From: UBA4823 sp034436035
Lineage (GTDB): Bacteria; Chloroflexota; Anaerolineae; Anaerolineales; UBA4823
Length of the DNA: 10,392 nt
NCBI GenBank assembly: GCA_034436035.1
Contig: DAOTVW010000083.1
Coordinates: 1-10,392, forward strand
Reading direction: 5' to 3'
Below are positions 1-6,848 of the stretch, piece after piece. A program made the position numbers and the translations under genes. The notes under the pieces were generated by a model that saw nothing but the letters and a program-made list of their open reading frames with translations, was not told the DNA's origin and ran no database searches. The first letter of the stretch is position 1. Each line of letters opens with the position of its first letter.

Positions 1-84
1 CTCAACTTTAATGCGCAGAACGCAATAACCATTCTCGGCATTGTAGTAAACAATACCGCTTACCGAACCCGATAGGGTGTCCAT
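1..84 (-). CDS. recD2: RecD2-like ATP-dependent DNA helicase, N-terminal fragment (runs off the window start)
   Basis: An open frame reads leftward from an ATG at 84-82 for exactly 28 codons to the window edge. The peptide starts MDTLSGSVSGIVYYN and continues with ENGYCVLRIKVE. The pattern of a short beta strand, YxNxENGYxVLR and another beta strand is the N-terminal OB-like domain typical of RecD2 (YrrC), a 5'-3' superfamily 1B helicase acting in DNA repair and replication-fork maintenance. The helicase motifs lie outside the window, so the call rests only on this N-terminal signature. The ATG is preceded by a purine-rich AAAGGGA 11 nt upstream (96-102), a weak Shine-Dalgarno that also forms the 3' arm of a hairpin. 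The gene lies downstream of the LCP gene on the same strand after a 136-bp gap, but the terminator-like hairpin suggests it has its own promoter. Confidence 0.72.
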   Translation of the reverse strand, partial: MDTLSGSVSGIVYYNAENGYCVLRIKVE

Positions 85-89
85 AGATG

Positions 90-137
90 AAAAAATCCCT
101 TTCCATCGTTATTGTAGCACGATGTAAAAGGGATTTT
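90..137 (-). terminator. Intrinsic-terminator-like hairpin with T6, between the LCP gene and recD2
   Basis: An 11-bp perfect inverted repeat, AAAATCCCTTT at 92-102 and AAAGGGATTTT at 127-137, encloses a second 5-bp inner stem (ATCGT 105-109 / ACGAT 119-123), with a small internal loop and a 9-nt apical loop. Read on the minus strand the 3' arm runs into six T (95-90). This is the shape of a rho-independent terminator for the LCP transcript. The stem is AT-rich at its base, which weakens it. The T-run ends only 5 nt before the recD2 ATG, and the 3' arm holds that gene's putative ribosome-binding site, so the element could also act as an attenuator or a ribosome-site sequestering hairpin. Confidence 0.6.
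111..119 (-). promoter_or_regulatory. Possible extended -10 promoter for recD2, inside the hairpin loop
   Basis: Read on the minus strand from 119 to 111 the sequence is TGC-TACAAT, an extended -10 box with five of six matches to TATAAT. No good -35 hexamer sits 16-18 bp upstream, as can be the case with extended -10 promoters. A start about seven bases downstream, near 104, would give a leader of about 20 nt beginning GGAAAGGG. That transcript would lack the 5' arm of the surrounding hairpin. This is inferred from sequence only. Confidence 0.35.
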
Positions 138-220
138 GCTAATTGTTCAAAATTTACACTTGTATTCCTATATCGTGGCTTGTTCCTCGAATGAGATTTT
201 AGTAATCTTTCTGTCCTTTT

Positions 221-1630
221 TTATGGCGTTGGTGCCTTATTCGCCCAATCTGTGCCGACAATAATCACAATATCCACGTCTTTGGTTGGGTCATAGCGGC
301 TAAAAATCCGATTCGGGTTTAGCCCCATTAGATCAAGCAAGAATTTAAGCGTATAAGGTTTTCCGCTATAATCGTAAACTTCAGACACATTGTAAAGCGA
401 ATCGGCATTACCTGTGTCCACCACATTGACGCCCTGCTTTTTCAGGTAATCCATTGTAGACGCAGCTAATCCAGGGGAAGCACTGCCGTTCAAGATGCGC
501 ACTTTTGCCCCTTCCGCTTTCATTTGGTCAACGCTGGAAAGACTCGCAAGCGGACTTTGGGTATTAGTATCAGCGAAGAGTTGATCGCGGATAATGCGGA
601 TCTGGTCAGGCATTGGTTTGAGAGCATCCAGTCCATCCGGCGACTTGAAAAAAGTCACCTGATCTGAACCGATAATCGCCCGCTTGATATTCTCTTCTGG
701 TATATCTTTTGCGAACCAAGCCAAACGGATCACCTGATCGAGCGACATATTGGTGCGCACGCCTTTCGATAACTCCTGGTATAAAACCGGTGCTTTAGCG
801 ATCATGCGCGGCAAGTTATCAAAGCGCAGCATTTGATTACGAATCGCCATCACCACATCTTGCTGGCGTCTCGCCCGGTCAAAATCGCCGTTTTCTGTGT
901 AGCGCGCACGTGCATACGCCAAAGCGATCTGTCCATTAAGCACCTGTATACCGGGTTTGAGTTTCTTCTGAGTATTATCACCCAGCAAATCAACTTTGAT
1001 TGGCTCTTTGATGTCCAGCTTAATGCCGCCGATTTCATCGATAAATTTGATAAAGGCGTTGAAATCAATCTGGGCATAATAATTGATGGGAACACCCATC
1101 AATTTTTCCACAGTTTTCATCGCCAGCTCCGGACCTCCGCCGGGCAATTTATATGCCTCGCCTAACTGGTAGGCGGTGTTGATCTTCCCGTAATTGAACC
1201 CGGGGATGGGAACCCATAGGTCGCGGGGGATATTTACCATGCCGGCTGTTTTCGAGAGCGGATCGATGGTTAATAAAATCATTGTGTCAGTGCGTGGTGG
1301 ACCTTCTCCGGCAGCCCAGTCACGATAGTCCAAACCCATGATGAGCAACGTAATTCGGCTAGCGCCATCCCAAGGTTCGGGGGTTGGACCGACCAATTGA
1401 AGCGGCGCAGTGGTGTCCGTGATAACCCCTCCTGCACTGACTTGGGGAGTATTCTGGGGGATATTCACCCCGCCTATATCGGTCATCTGCCAGGTAGTCA
1501 CAAAATCACGCGTCGCAATGAAAGTGAAATAAGCCGTCAATAACGCTGCCAAAGCAAACGCACCAATCAGCGCAATCAACAGCACCGGATTCGTCTTTTG
1601 GGTTGTTTTTGAAACAGTTCGATTGTCCAT
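221..1630 (-). CDS. LytR-CpsA-Psr (LCP) family cell-wall glycopolymer transferase with LytR_C domain
   Basis: The predicted protein has 469 aa: a short basic cytoplasmic tail, one membrane helix (about residues 15-38), a spacer rich in T, P and G, an LCP domain (about 92-266), and a C-terminal LytR_C domain (about 374-461, opening with KVRILNGS). LCP enzymes transfer undecaprenyl-phosphate-linked glycopolymers to peptidoglycan or related wall acceptors outside the membrane. Typical LCP residues are present: D101 in LLIMGLD, R113 and D115 in RTDT, R136 in NIPRD, and the ARARYTENGDFDRARRQQ segment (240-257) that supplies the phosphate-binding arginines. The frame stays open upstream to 1849, but that extension lies inside the ABC-F gene and adds 73 residues without homology ahead of the membrane helix. 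The ATG at 1630 fits the family and the promoter at 1647-1655. No clear Shine-Dalgarno precedes it. Wall acceptor and polymer are unknown. Confidence 0.92.
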   Translation of the reverse strand: MDNRTVSKTTQKTNPVLLIALIGAFALAALLTAYFTFIATRDFVTTWQMTDIGGVNIPQNTPQVSAGGVITDTTAPLQLVGPTPEPWDGASRITLLIMGLDYRDWAAGEGPPRTDTMILLTIDPLSKTAGMVNIPRDLWVPIPGFNYGKINTAYQLGEAYKLPGGGPELAMKTVEKLMGVPINYYAQIDFNAFIKFIDEIGGIKLDIKEPIKVDLLGDNTQKKLKPGIQVLNGQIALAYARARYTENGDFDRARRQQDVVMAIRNQMLRFDNLPRMIAKAPVLYQELSKGVRTNMSLDQVIRLAWFAKDIPEENIKRAIIGSDQVTFFKSPDGLDALKPMPDQIRIIRDQLFADTNTQSPLASLSSVDQMKAEGAKVRILNGSASPGLAASTMDYLKKQGVNVVDTGNADSLYNVSEVYDYSGKPYTLKFLLDLMGLNPNRIFSRYDPTKDVDIVIIVGTDWANKAPTP

Positions 1631-1646
1631 AGTTTTATAAGCGGTG

Positions 1647-1655
1647 ATTATATCA
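1647..1655 (-). promoter_or_regulatory. Extended -10 promoter for the LCP gene
   Basis: On the minus strand 1655 to 1647 reads TGA-TATAAT, a perfect extended -10 element. Transcription would start near 1640, giving a leader of only about ten bases before the ATG at 1630 and no room for a standard Shine-Dalgarno. No convincing -35 is seen. It lies 3 bp from the plus-strand TATAAT of the ABC-F gene. Confidence 0.55.
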
Positions 1656-1658
1656 CGG

Positions 1659-1664
1659 TATAAT
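1659..1664 (+). promoter_or_regulatory. -10 box for the ABC-F gene
   Basis: A consensus TATAAT lies 9 bp before the ATG at 1674. A start about seven bases downstream (near 1671) would make the mRNA almost leaderless, consistent with the absence of a Shine-Dalgarno in front of the ATG. No recognisable -35 was found at 16-18 bp spacing. The box sits back-to-back with the LCP promoter, so the polymerase footprints must overlap. Confidence 0.45.
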
Positions 1665-1673
1665 GAGCTCGTT

Positions 1674-3686
1674 ATGAGTCTATTGAGCGCCCAAGCCCTG
1701 TCGAAATCATACGGGGCAGAAGATATTTTCACCAATCTTTCCCTGGATATCCCGCCCCAAGCACGTATCGCCATCGTCGGAGCAAATGGGGTTGGGAAAA
1801 CTACCCTCCTCCGCATCCTCATTGGTGAAGAGGAGGCTTCCCAAGGCAAAATCCAACGCGCCCGTCAAATTACGATTGGTTATTTACCCCAAGAAGCTGT
1901 ATTAGAAGAAAACAAAACGCTATGGGAAGAATGCCTCTCAGCTTTAGCTGATATTCGCGCCATCGAGGGACAGCTTCACCAATTAGAGACTGCAATGGCT
2001 TCCCCTGCAGCACCAGCAGATATTCTCGAACGGTACGGCGCGTTGCAAGAACAATATGAAAAAATGGGCGGCTACGCTTATGAAACCACCATCCGCCAAA
2101 CGCTCAGCGGGTTAGGTTTTAAAGAAACCGATTTTCACCGACCACTCCAGCAATTATCGGGAGGACAGCGAACCCGGGCTTATCTGGCACGCATCCTTCT
2201 TTCCCGTCCCGATTTGTTGGTGTTGGATGAGCCCACCAACCATCTCGATATCCAAGCAGTAGAGTGGCTGGAAGGTTATTTGAGTCAATGGCAAGGAGCT
2301 GTGTTGATCGTCTCCCATGACCGATATTTTTTGGATCGGGTGGTCAATCAGGTTTGGGAGATGTCATCAAAAGGATTAGAAGTTTATCACGGAAATTACA
2401 GCGCTTATCTACATCAACGACAGGAACGCTGGCAGTTGCGCCAGCAACATTTCGAAGCGGAAAAAGAGCGTCTGTTGAAAGAGTTGGACTACATTCGGCG
2501 CAATATCTCCGGCCAAAACACGCTGCAGGCAAAAGGGCGTTTGCGCCGCTTGAGCCGTTATTTAGAAGCGCTCGAAAAGGGTGGATTGGAATCTGTATTA
2601 GGTAAGAAATGGTCGGAAGTTGCAGCGGAAACTGGGGCAACCAGCCAGATGATGAGCCTGGAAGAAGCAACCCGCCGCGTTCATGGACTGCGTTCTCCGG
2701 CACAGCATTACGCTACGATTGGTTTGAACCTTAAACCAAAAGCACGTTCAGGGGATTTGGTATTACGGACCTATCAGTTGAAAATAGGCTATTCTGATGA
2801 AGGGCAACCGCTTTTTGAAGTGCCTGATTTAATCCTGAAACGAGGCGAATGTGCCGCATTGATCGGACCAAATGGCGCCGGTAAAACCACTTTTCTCAAG
2901 ACGCTTTTAGGTTTTCTCCCGCCTTGGAGCGGTGAAATTGTTTTGGGAGCCAGTTTGGATGTAGCCTATTTCGCCCAGGCTCATGAAGATTTAATCCCGG
3001 AAAATACCCTTATGCAGGAAATTGAAAGAGTTGCCCCGCATCTTTTGCCTTCGGAAATCCGCGACCTGCTGGCACGCTTTCAGTTCAGTGGTGATGATGT
3101 GTTCAAAAAAGTTGCGCTGATCTCTGGAGGCGAACGCGGCAGACTGGCTTTAGCAAAATTATCGCTCACCAATGCCAATTTACTACTACTCGATGAACCA
3201 ACCAACCATTTGGATATTCCTTCACAGGAAATACTCCAGCAAGTCTTGAATGAATATAGCGGGACAATCTTATTGGTGTCTCATGACCGCTATCTTATCG
3301 ATGCTTTGGCAAGCCAAATTTGGGAAATAGAACCGGATGAGAAAAGCCTGCGCGTCTTTGAAGGCAGCTATACTGCTTACCGCTTGCAGCGTGAAGCCGA
3401 GGCAGCGCTCTCTACCACTCGCCCGGCATCACCAAAACCTGCGCCACCGCTCAAGAAAAATACGAGCAGCGCCGAAAAAAGAAAGCGCGCCCGATTAGAA
3501 GAACTAGAAAACACCATATCTGACCTAGAAAAGCAAATTGCGATTTTAGAACGCCGCCTTGAGAATCCACCTGCAGATGCGGTGCAAGTACAAAAGCTAG
3601 GTACAGAATATGTGCGGCTGCAAGAGCAAGTCGCACAATTATTGAACGAGTGGGAACAGTTACACAATCAAGAACAACCAGCCTGA
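1674..3686 (+). CDS. ABC-F family ATP-binding protein (ribosome-associated translation factor)
   Basis: The predicted protein has 670 aa, with two ABC ATPase domains on one chain and no membrane segment, which defines ABC-F. NBD1 has Walker A GANGVGKTT (36-44), signature LSGGQ (161-165), Walker B LLVLDEP (181-187) and SHDR (214-217). NBD2 has GPNGAGKTT (398-406), ISGGE (483-487), LLLLDEP (503-509) and SHDR (536-539). The linker between them (about 245-360) contains the charged helical hairpin expected to reach the ribosomal P-site tRNA. A proline-rich stretch (about 583-593) leads to a C-terminal coiled coil (about 600-665), as in Uup/YfmR-like members. Such proteins bind the ribosome E site and relieve stalled or misfolded elongation states; some give antibiotic protection, which cannot be judged here. 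The frame is open from 1644, but ATG 1674 opens the usual N-terminus (MSLLSAQALSKSYG) and follows the -10 box. All catalytic motifs look intact. Confidence 0.93.
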   Translation: MSLLSAQALSKSYGAEDIFTNLSLDIPPQARIAIVGANGVGKTTLLRILIGEEEASQGKIQRARQITIGYLPQEAVLEENKTLWEECLSALADIRAIEGQLHQLETAMASPAAPADILERYGALQEQYEKMGGYAYETTIRQTLSGLGFKETDFHRPLQQLSGGQRTRAYLARILLSRPDLLVLDEPTNHLDIQAVEWLEGYLSQWQGAVLIVSHDRYFLDRVVNQVWEMSSKGLEVYHGNYSAYLHQRQERWQLRQQHFEAEKERLLKELDYIRRNISGQNTLQAKGRLRRLSRYLEALEKGGLESVLGKKWSEVAAETGATSQMMSLEEATRRVHGLRSPAQHYATIGLNLKPKARSGDLVLRTYQLKIGYSDEGQPLFEVPDLILKRGECAALIGPNGAGKTTFLKTLLGFLPPWSGEIVLGASLDVAYFAQAHEDLIPENTLMQEIERVAPHLLPSEIRDLLARFQFSGDDVFKKVALISGGERGRLALAKLSLTNANLLLLDEPTNHLDIPSQEILQQVLNEYSGTILLVSHDRYLIDALASQIWEIEPDEKSLRVFEGSYTAYRLQREAEAALSTTRPASPKPAPPLKKNTSSAEKRKRARLEELENTISDLEKQIAILERRLENPPADAVQVQKLGTEYVRLQEQVAQLLNEWEQLHNQEQPA

Positions 3687-3688
3687 TA

Positions 3689-4918
3689 TTACGGTGCGCC
3701 ATCATAATGCCATAGTTGTGGCAAACGACGGGCGATCCAACCTACCGCGATAATACAGCCTACGCCACCGCTGATAATGGCAAATGGCGCGCCGAATAAT
3801 TGCGCCACCAAACCAGCTTCTACTTCACCCAACTGCGGTCCGCCTAAAAAGAAAATTTGATTAACGCTGGTCATCCGCCCCCGTAAATAATCCGGGGTGA
3901 GCAACTGTCGAATAGTATTGCGAATAATCGTGCTGACAGAATCGGCTGCACCAACGAAAATCAAAGCGATCATCGCCAGCCAAAAAGTACGTGACGCCCC
4001 GAATAATATAGTTGCTAAGCCAAAGATGACCACAGAGATGAGAAAAACTGGCCCCTGACGGCGGATCGTTTTGCGCTGGGAGACAAATAAGGCAGCAATC
4101 ACTGCTCCAATCGCCTGCCCAGAGGATAACCAGCCGTATTCAATTTCTCCGACATGGAGGACATCCCGAGCAACGATCGGCATTAATGTATTGGCAGAAG
4201 AAAAGAAAGTTGCAAAGAAGTCTAATAACATCGAACCAAAGATAAGGGGCTGGTTGAAAATAAAATGCAACCCTTCGCGAATGGCAGCCCAATCAAAAAT
4301 AGAGCCGTGATTATTGACCATTTGCTGAGGCACTGGACCGATCAACAATAAAGCAAACAAAACAGCCACATAAGAAATCGCGTTGAAAAGATAGGGATAA
4401 GCTAACCCAAGGTAGGCAATTACCCAACCGCTTAATGCCGGACCGACGATTGCGCCAGTCTGAAAGGCAATAGAGGTCATGCTGAACGCATTTGGTAAAT
4501 CCTCTTTCGGCACTAAATTAGGGACAAGCGATTGGCGAGCCGGCACATCAAATGCCGAGGCGGTTGCTTGCAAGGCAGTTAAGAGATAAATATTCCACAA
4601 GGATATGGTGTGCTTGAATGTCAGCCAAGCCAGCATTGTTGCCACAAAAGTCAGCACCACTTGCGAGAGAAAATAAATCTTGCGGCGGTCGAACATATCC
4701 GCCGCCACACCCCCGACTAAGGAGAATACAATGACCGGTAAAATTCGTGCTAGCCCAATACCGCCCAGCGCTATCGGATGAACGGTCAAGGTGCGCACAT
4801 GCCAAAACAGCGTCCAAAGTTGCATTTGGGTACCGGCAGTGGAAATTAACAAAGCGATCCACAAATACAAAAAGCGCCGATGATAGAGTGAATGGGGGAT
4901 ATGGATTCGAATTCGCAA
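3689..4918 (-). CDS. MFS transporter, MFS_3 (EntS-like) family
   Basis: The predicted protein has 409 aa, mostly hydrophobic and consistent with about 12 membrane helices. The family is shown by MFS motif A GGVAADMFDRRK (69-80) in the first cytoplasmic loop, the FDVPARQSLVP...PKEDLPNA block (123-144), and the TPDYLRGRMTSVNQ...GG...GE block (341-365) typical of the MFS_3 group related to the enterobactin exporter EntS. Members are proton-driven exporters of small molecules or drugs; the substrate here is unknown. The start is a TTG at 4918: an in-frame TAG lies six codons upstream, and the next methionine is already in the first membrane helix. Only a weak purine stretch (AAGAAG) precedes it. 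The gene follows the SDR gene after 53 bp on the same strand and may belong to its operon. Its stop lies 2 bp from the convergent ABC-F stop, with no terminator between them. Confidence 0.9.
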   Translation of the reverse strand: MRIRIHIPHSLYHRRFLYLWIALLISTAGTQMQLWTLFWHVRTLTVHPIALGGIGLARILPVIVFSLVGGVAADMFDRRKIYFLSQVVLTFVATMLAWLTFKHTISLWNIYLLTALQATASAFDVPARQSLVPNLVPKEDLPNAFSMTSIAFQTGAIVGPALSGWVIAYLGLAYPYLFNAISYVAVLFALLLIGPVPQQMVNNHGSIFDWAAIREGLHFIFNQPLIFGSMLLDFFATFFSSANTLMPIVARDVLHVGEIEYGWLSSGQAIGAVIAALFVSQRKTIRRQGPVFLISVVIFGLATILFGASRTFWLAMIALIFVGAADSVSTIIRNTIRQLLTPDYLRGRMTSVNQIFFLGGPQLGEVEAGLVAQLFGAPFAIISGGVGCIIAVGWIARRLPQLWHYDGAP

Positions 4919-4971
4919 TGCAGTTCTTCTTTTCTATATAATGTTATGGGTAGGATTATTCATCTAAACTC

Positions 4972-5727
4972 TTAACACATCACTTTTCCGCCATCCACAT
5001 TGATCGCTTGACCAGTGATATAAGCAGCCGCAGGACTGCAGAGAAATAAAACCAAACCAGCTACATCTTGAGGTCTCCCCAATCGTCCTTGAGGAATGGT
5101 TGCCAACCAATTTTGCATCATTTGCGGGTCTTGCCGTAAGCGGGCTGTCATTTCAGTTTCAATGACACCAGGGCAAACAGCGTTGACACGGATGTTATAG
5201 GCAGCCAGTTCACGAGCAGCTTCGCGAGTCAGCCCGATTAAACCCATTTTACTCGCCACATAGGCCGCCCGATCTTTCAAGCCAAATGCTCTCCCGGCAA
5301 TGGAGGCGATATTGACGATGCAACCGCCGCCTTGTTGGCGCATCTGCCGGCCAGCCGCCTGGATCAAATAAAAAGCGCCGCTCAAGTTGACATCCAATGT
5401 GCGTTGCCAATCCCATTCATCCATGTCCAGCAAAGCTACATGCGGCTCCACCCCAGCGTTATTGATCAAAATATCGATTCTCCCCCAATCTGTCAGCACT
5501 TCATCAACCAACGCTTGGGCAGGCAGACGCTTGGCAATATCATAGAGGTACCCTTTCGCACGACCGCCTTGTTGCACCCATTCACGAATGGCTGGTTCAA
5601 GGTTCACCGGTGTTAGGTCATCGGCAGCGACAATCGCTCCCTGCTCGATGAACGCCTGGGCAATCGCTTTTCCAATGCCACGCCCCGCGCCACTGATTAA
5701 TACCACTTGATCTTTGAAATCATTCAA
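4972..5727 (-). CDS. Short-chain dehydrogenase/reductase (classical SDR, FabG-like)
   Basis: The predicted protein has 251 aa, the usual classical SDR length, and is probably a cytosolic NAD(P)(H)-dependent oxidoreductase. It has the cofactor motif SGAGRGIG (12-19), the structural NNAG (89-92), N114, catalytic S142, Y156 and K160 (YxxxK), PG (186-187), and the C-terminal YITGQAINVDGG. Acidic residues D36-D37 at the end of the second beta strand, with no basic residue there, favour NAD(H) over NADP(H). The substrate cannot be told from sequence: 3-oxoacyl-ACP reductase, a sugar/polyol dehydrogenase and an acetoin-type enzyme all look like this. The start is a TTG, supported by a strong GGAGG 5 nt upstream; the nearby ATG is out of frame. 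The gene begins 12 bp after the M23 stop, so translation of the pair is likely coupled. Confidence 0.93.
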   Translation of the reverse strand: MNDFKDQVVLISGAGRGIGKAIAQAFIEQGAIVAADDLTPVNLEPAIREWVQQGGRAKGYLYDIAKRLPAQALVDEVLTDWGRIDILINNAGVEPHVALLDMDEWDWQRTLDVNLSGAFYLIQAAGRQMRQQGGGCIVNIASIAGRAFGLKDRAAYVASKMGLIGLTREAARELAAYNIRVNAVCPGVIETEMTARLRQDPQMMQNWLATIPQGRLGRPQDVAGLVLFLCSPAAAYITGQAINVDGGKVMC

Positions 5728-5730
5728 GTC

Positions 5731-5737
5731 TTCCTCC
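5731..5737 (-). promoter_or_regulatory. Strong Shine-Dalgarno that decides the TTG start of the SDR gene
   Basis: On the minus strand 5737 to 5731 reads GGAGGAA, near-perfect anti-16S complementarity, with 5 nt between GGAGG and the TTG at 5727. It lies directly after the M23 stop codon (5742-5740), which supports read-through ribosome coupling between the two genes. Confidence 0.8.
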
Positions 5738-5739
5738 GT

Positions 5740-6465
5740 TTATTCTGGGAATGAGTTAGAAGGACATAAGGGCACTTCATCACGGTTAAAACTCCCGTTC
5801 AATGGTAATCCAAAATATGGAGATGGATCCAGGGTATTCCCAATTTCTAATTCATTGAGGAATTTACCCTGATGATCCTTTACAATCGAAAAATGAAGGT
5901 GTACTCCGGTAGGATGGCGCGCATCGCCGGAATAATTTCCTTGATAACCCAACAAGGTTCCTGCTTCGACATAGACTTCACTTGTGCCTGGCGGGAAATC
6001 TGCGACGATATAAGAATTTCCGTCTGGGTCAGCCATGTGGGTGTAATAAGTCCAGATTTGCCGGTCTGGATGAAGCGGATCATGGGGAACGCGGATGATC
6101 AGCGAGCTTTTCCAATCGGGCAAGCGGGTTAAATAGCCAGCATAAGCTGCACGCACTTCAACTTTCCCTGCCGTTTCGCCGCCAAAAATATCGATTCCCT
6201 GATGGCGATGGCCTAGACGAAACGAATCCCCCCATAGATAGCCAATATAACCAGAAGTGGGAAAAAGAAAAGGGGCAGTCCCACAGCGTTGTCCAACTGG
6301 AATACGCCAGTCCGCATAGGCTTGAGGATCCCGTAGATATAATAAGAGCTTGTGTGAACGCTGCAGGCTCGGTGACAGCCAACGATAAACCCCATATCCG
6401 CCCAAAAAGCAAACCAGCAGCAGAAATAAGACTGCGATAATCAACATGGATTTACGATGATTCAT
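5740..6465 (-). CDS. M23 family (LytM-like) metallopeptidase, membrane-anchored
   Basis: The predicted protein has 241 aa from the ATG at 6465. An N-terminal hydrophobic helix (about residues 6-24, after HRK) acts as signal anchor, placing the rest outside the membrane. The M23 domain carries the zinc ligands and catalytic residues of active LytM/lysostaphin-type endopeptidases: H88 and D92 in HQGID, H143 in YYTHM, and the HLH motif H189/H191 in TGVHLHF. Such enzymes cut peptide cross-bridges of peptidoglycan; other polypeptide targets are possible. Intact residues argue against a degenerate EnvC/NlpD-type activator. An in-frame TTG at 6471 would add two residues and overlap the upstream stop; ATG is preferred because neither has a good ribosome site. 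The ATG lies 2 bp after the EthD-like gene's stop, so they are coupled. No LysM or SH3 wall-binding domain is seen. Confidence 0.88.
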   Translation of the reverse strand: MNHRKSMLIIAVLFLLLVCFLGGYGVYRWLSPSLQRSHKLLLYLRDPQAYADWRIPVGQRCGTAPFLFPTSGYIGYLWGDSFRLGHRHQGIDIFGGETAGKVEVRAAYAGYLTRLPDWKSSLIIRVPHDPLHPDRQIWTYYTHMADPDGNSYIVADFPPGTSEVYVEAGTLLGYQGNYSGDARHPTGVHLHFSIVKDHQGKFLNELEIGNTLDPSPYFGLPLNGSFNRDEVPLCPSNSFPE

Positions 6466-6467
6466 GC

Positions 6468-6833
6468 TCAACCATTAGCAAGAGCTTGCGAAGGGTTATT
6501 TGGCTGGCGATACTTGCGGATATTTTCAAGCTCATCCTCTTTATGATCGGCTAAAAACAACACCAAACGCCCGCCGCTCATCGATTGCAGTAAGCGTCCT
6601 GCATTCCGGCCTGCCTCAGATGCCATTGCGGAATGTGCATCTTCTGCGGTGTCAAATATCAATTCATGCATGAGTTGATAAGAAGTGGAACCAAACAGGT
6701 GAGAATCAATGCGGCTGGTAACTTCACGGCGCAAGTTGGGCATTGCTTCGGCTGAGTGTAAAAACTGCGCCCAGTTTGCATCAATCACCTCTGGTGTCAC
6801 AGAGCTTTCAACCAATATGACGAGTTTATACAT
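6468..6833 (-). CDS. Small EthD-like / dimeric alpha-beta barrel protein
   Basis: The predicted protein has 121 aa. An N-terminal beta strand (MYKLVILVES), a helix with WAQFLHSAEAMPNLRREV (21-38), a strand around residues 51-60 (SYQLMHELIF), a helix DTAEDAHSAMASEAGRNAG (61-79) and a strand GGRLVLFLADH (87-97) make a ferredoxin-like fold. The MPNLRR segment followed by a strand and DTAEDAHSAM resembles EthD/NIPSNAP-type dimeric barrels, whose members have mixed and often unknown roles. No catalytic function can be assigned. The ATG at 6833 is preceded by GGGAGAA about nine bases upstream. It is the first gene of the minus-strand series and overlaps the downstream M23 region closely enough (2 bp to its ATG) that the two are probably co-translated. 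The hydrophilic C-terminus (about 98-121) is likely disordered. Confidence 0.75.
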   Translation of the reverse strand: MYKLVILVESSVTPEVIDANWAQFLHSAEAMPNLRREVTSRIDSHLFGSTSYQLMHELIFDTAEDAHSAMASEAGRNAGRLLQSMSGGRLVLFLADHKEDELENIRKYRQPNNPSQALANG

Positions 6834-6848
6834 ACGAAAATTCTCCCG

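Noticed and set aside
194..208. AGATT / AATCT hairpin downstream of the LCP stop as a terminator
   Set aside because: A 5-bp AT-rich stem with no following T-run; the 92-137 hairpin is far stronger.
833..1165. 110-codon plus-strand open frame inside the LCP gene
   Set aside because: No recognisable domain or ribosome site, and fully antisense to a confidently identified gene.
1631..1849. Upstream extension of the LCP reading frame to 1849 (73 extra residues)
   Set aside because: It lies antisense within the ABC-F coding region, has no family resemblance, and the membrane helix and promoter fit the ATG at 1630.
2344..2703. 119-codon minus-strand open frame inside the ABC-F gene
   Set aside because: Low-complexity, Cys/Ser/Pro-rich translation with no domain; it is a shadow of a gene with intact motifs on the plus strand.
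3708..3723. TGCCA / TGGCA hairpin near the convergent ABC-F/MFS ends as a terminator
   Set aside because: The stem is only 5 bp, has no T-run on either strand, and lies within MFS codons.
4919..4971. Separate promoter for the MFS gene (TTATAT near 4936-4941)
   Set aside because: Weak -10 match and no -35; it cannot be told apart from AT-rich background, so no feature is called.
6466..6471. TTG at 6471 as the M23 peptidase start
   Set aside because: It adds only two residues and has no ribosome site; the ATG at 6465 is preferred. The choice remains uncertain.
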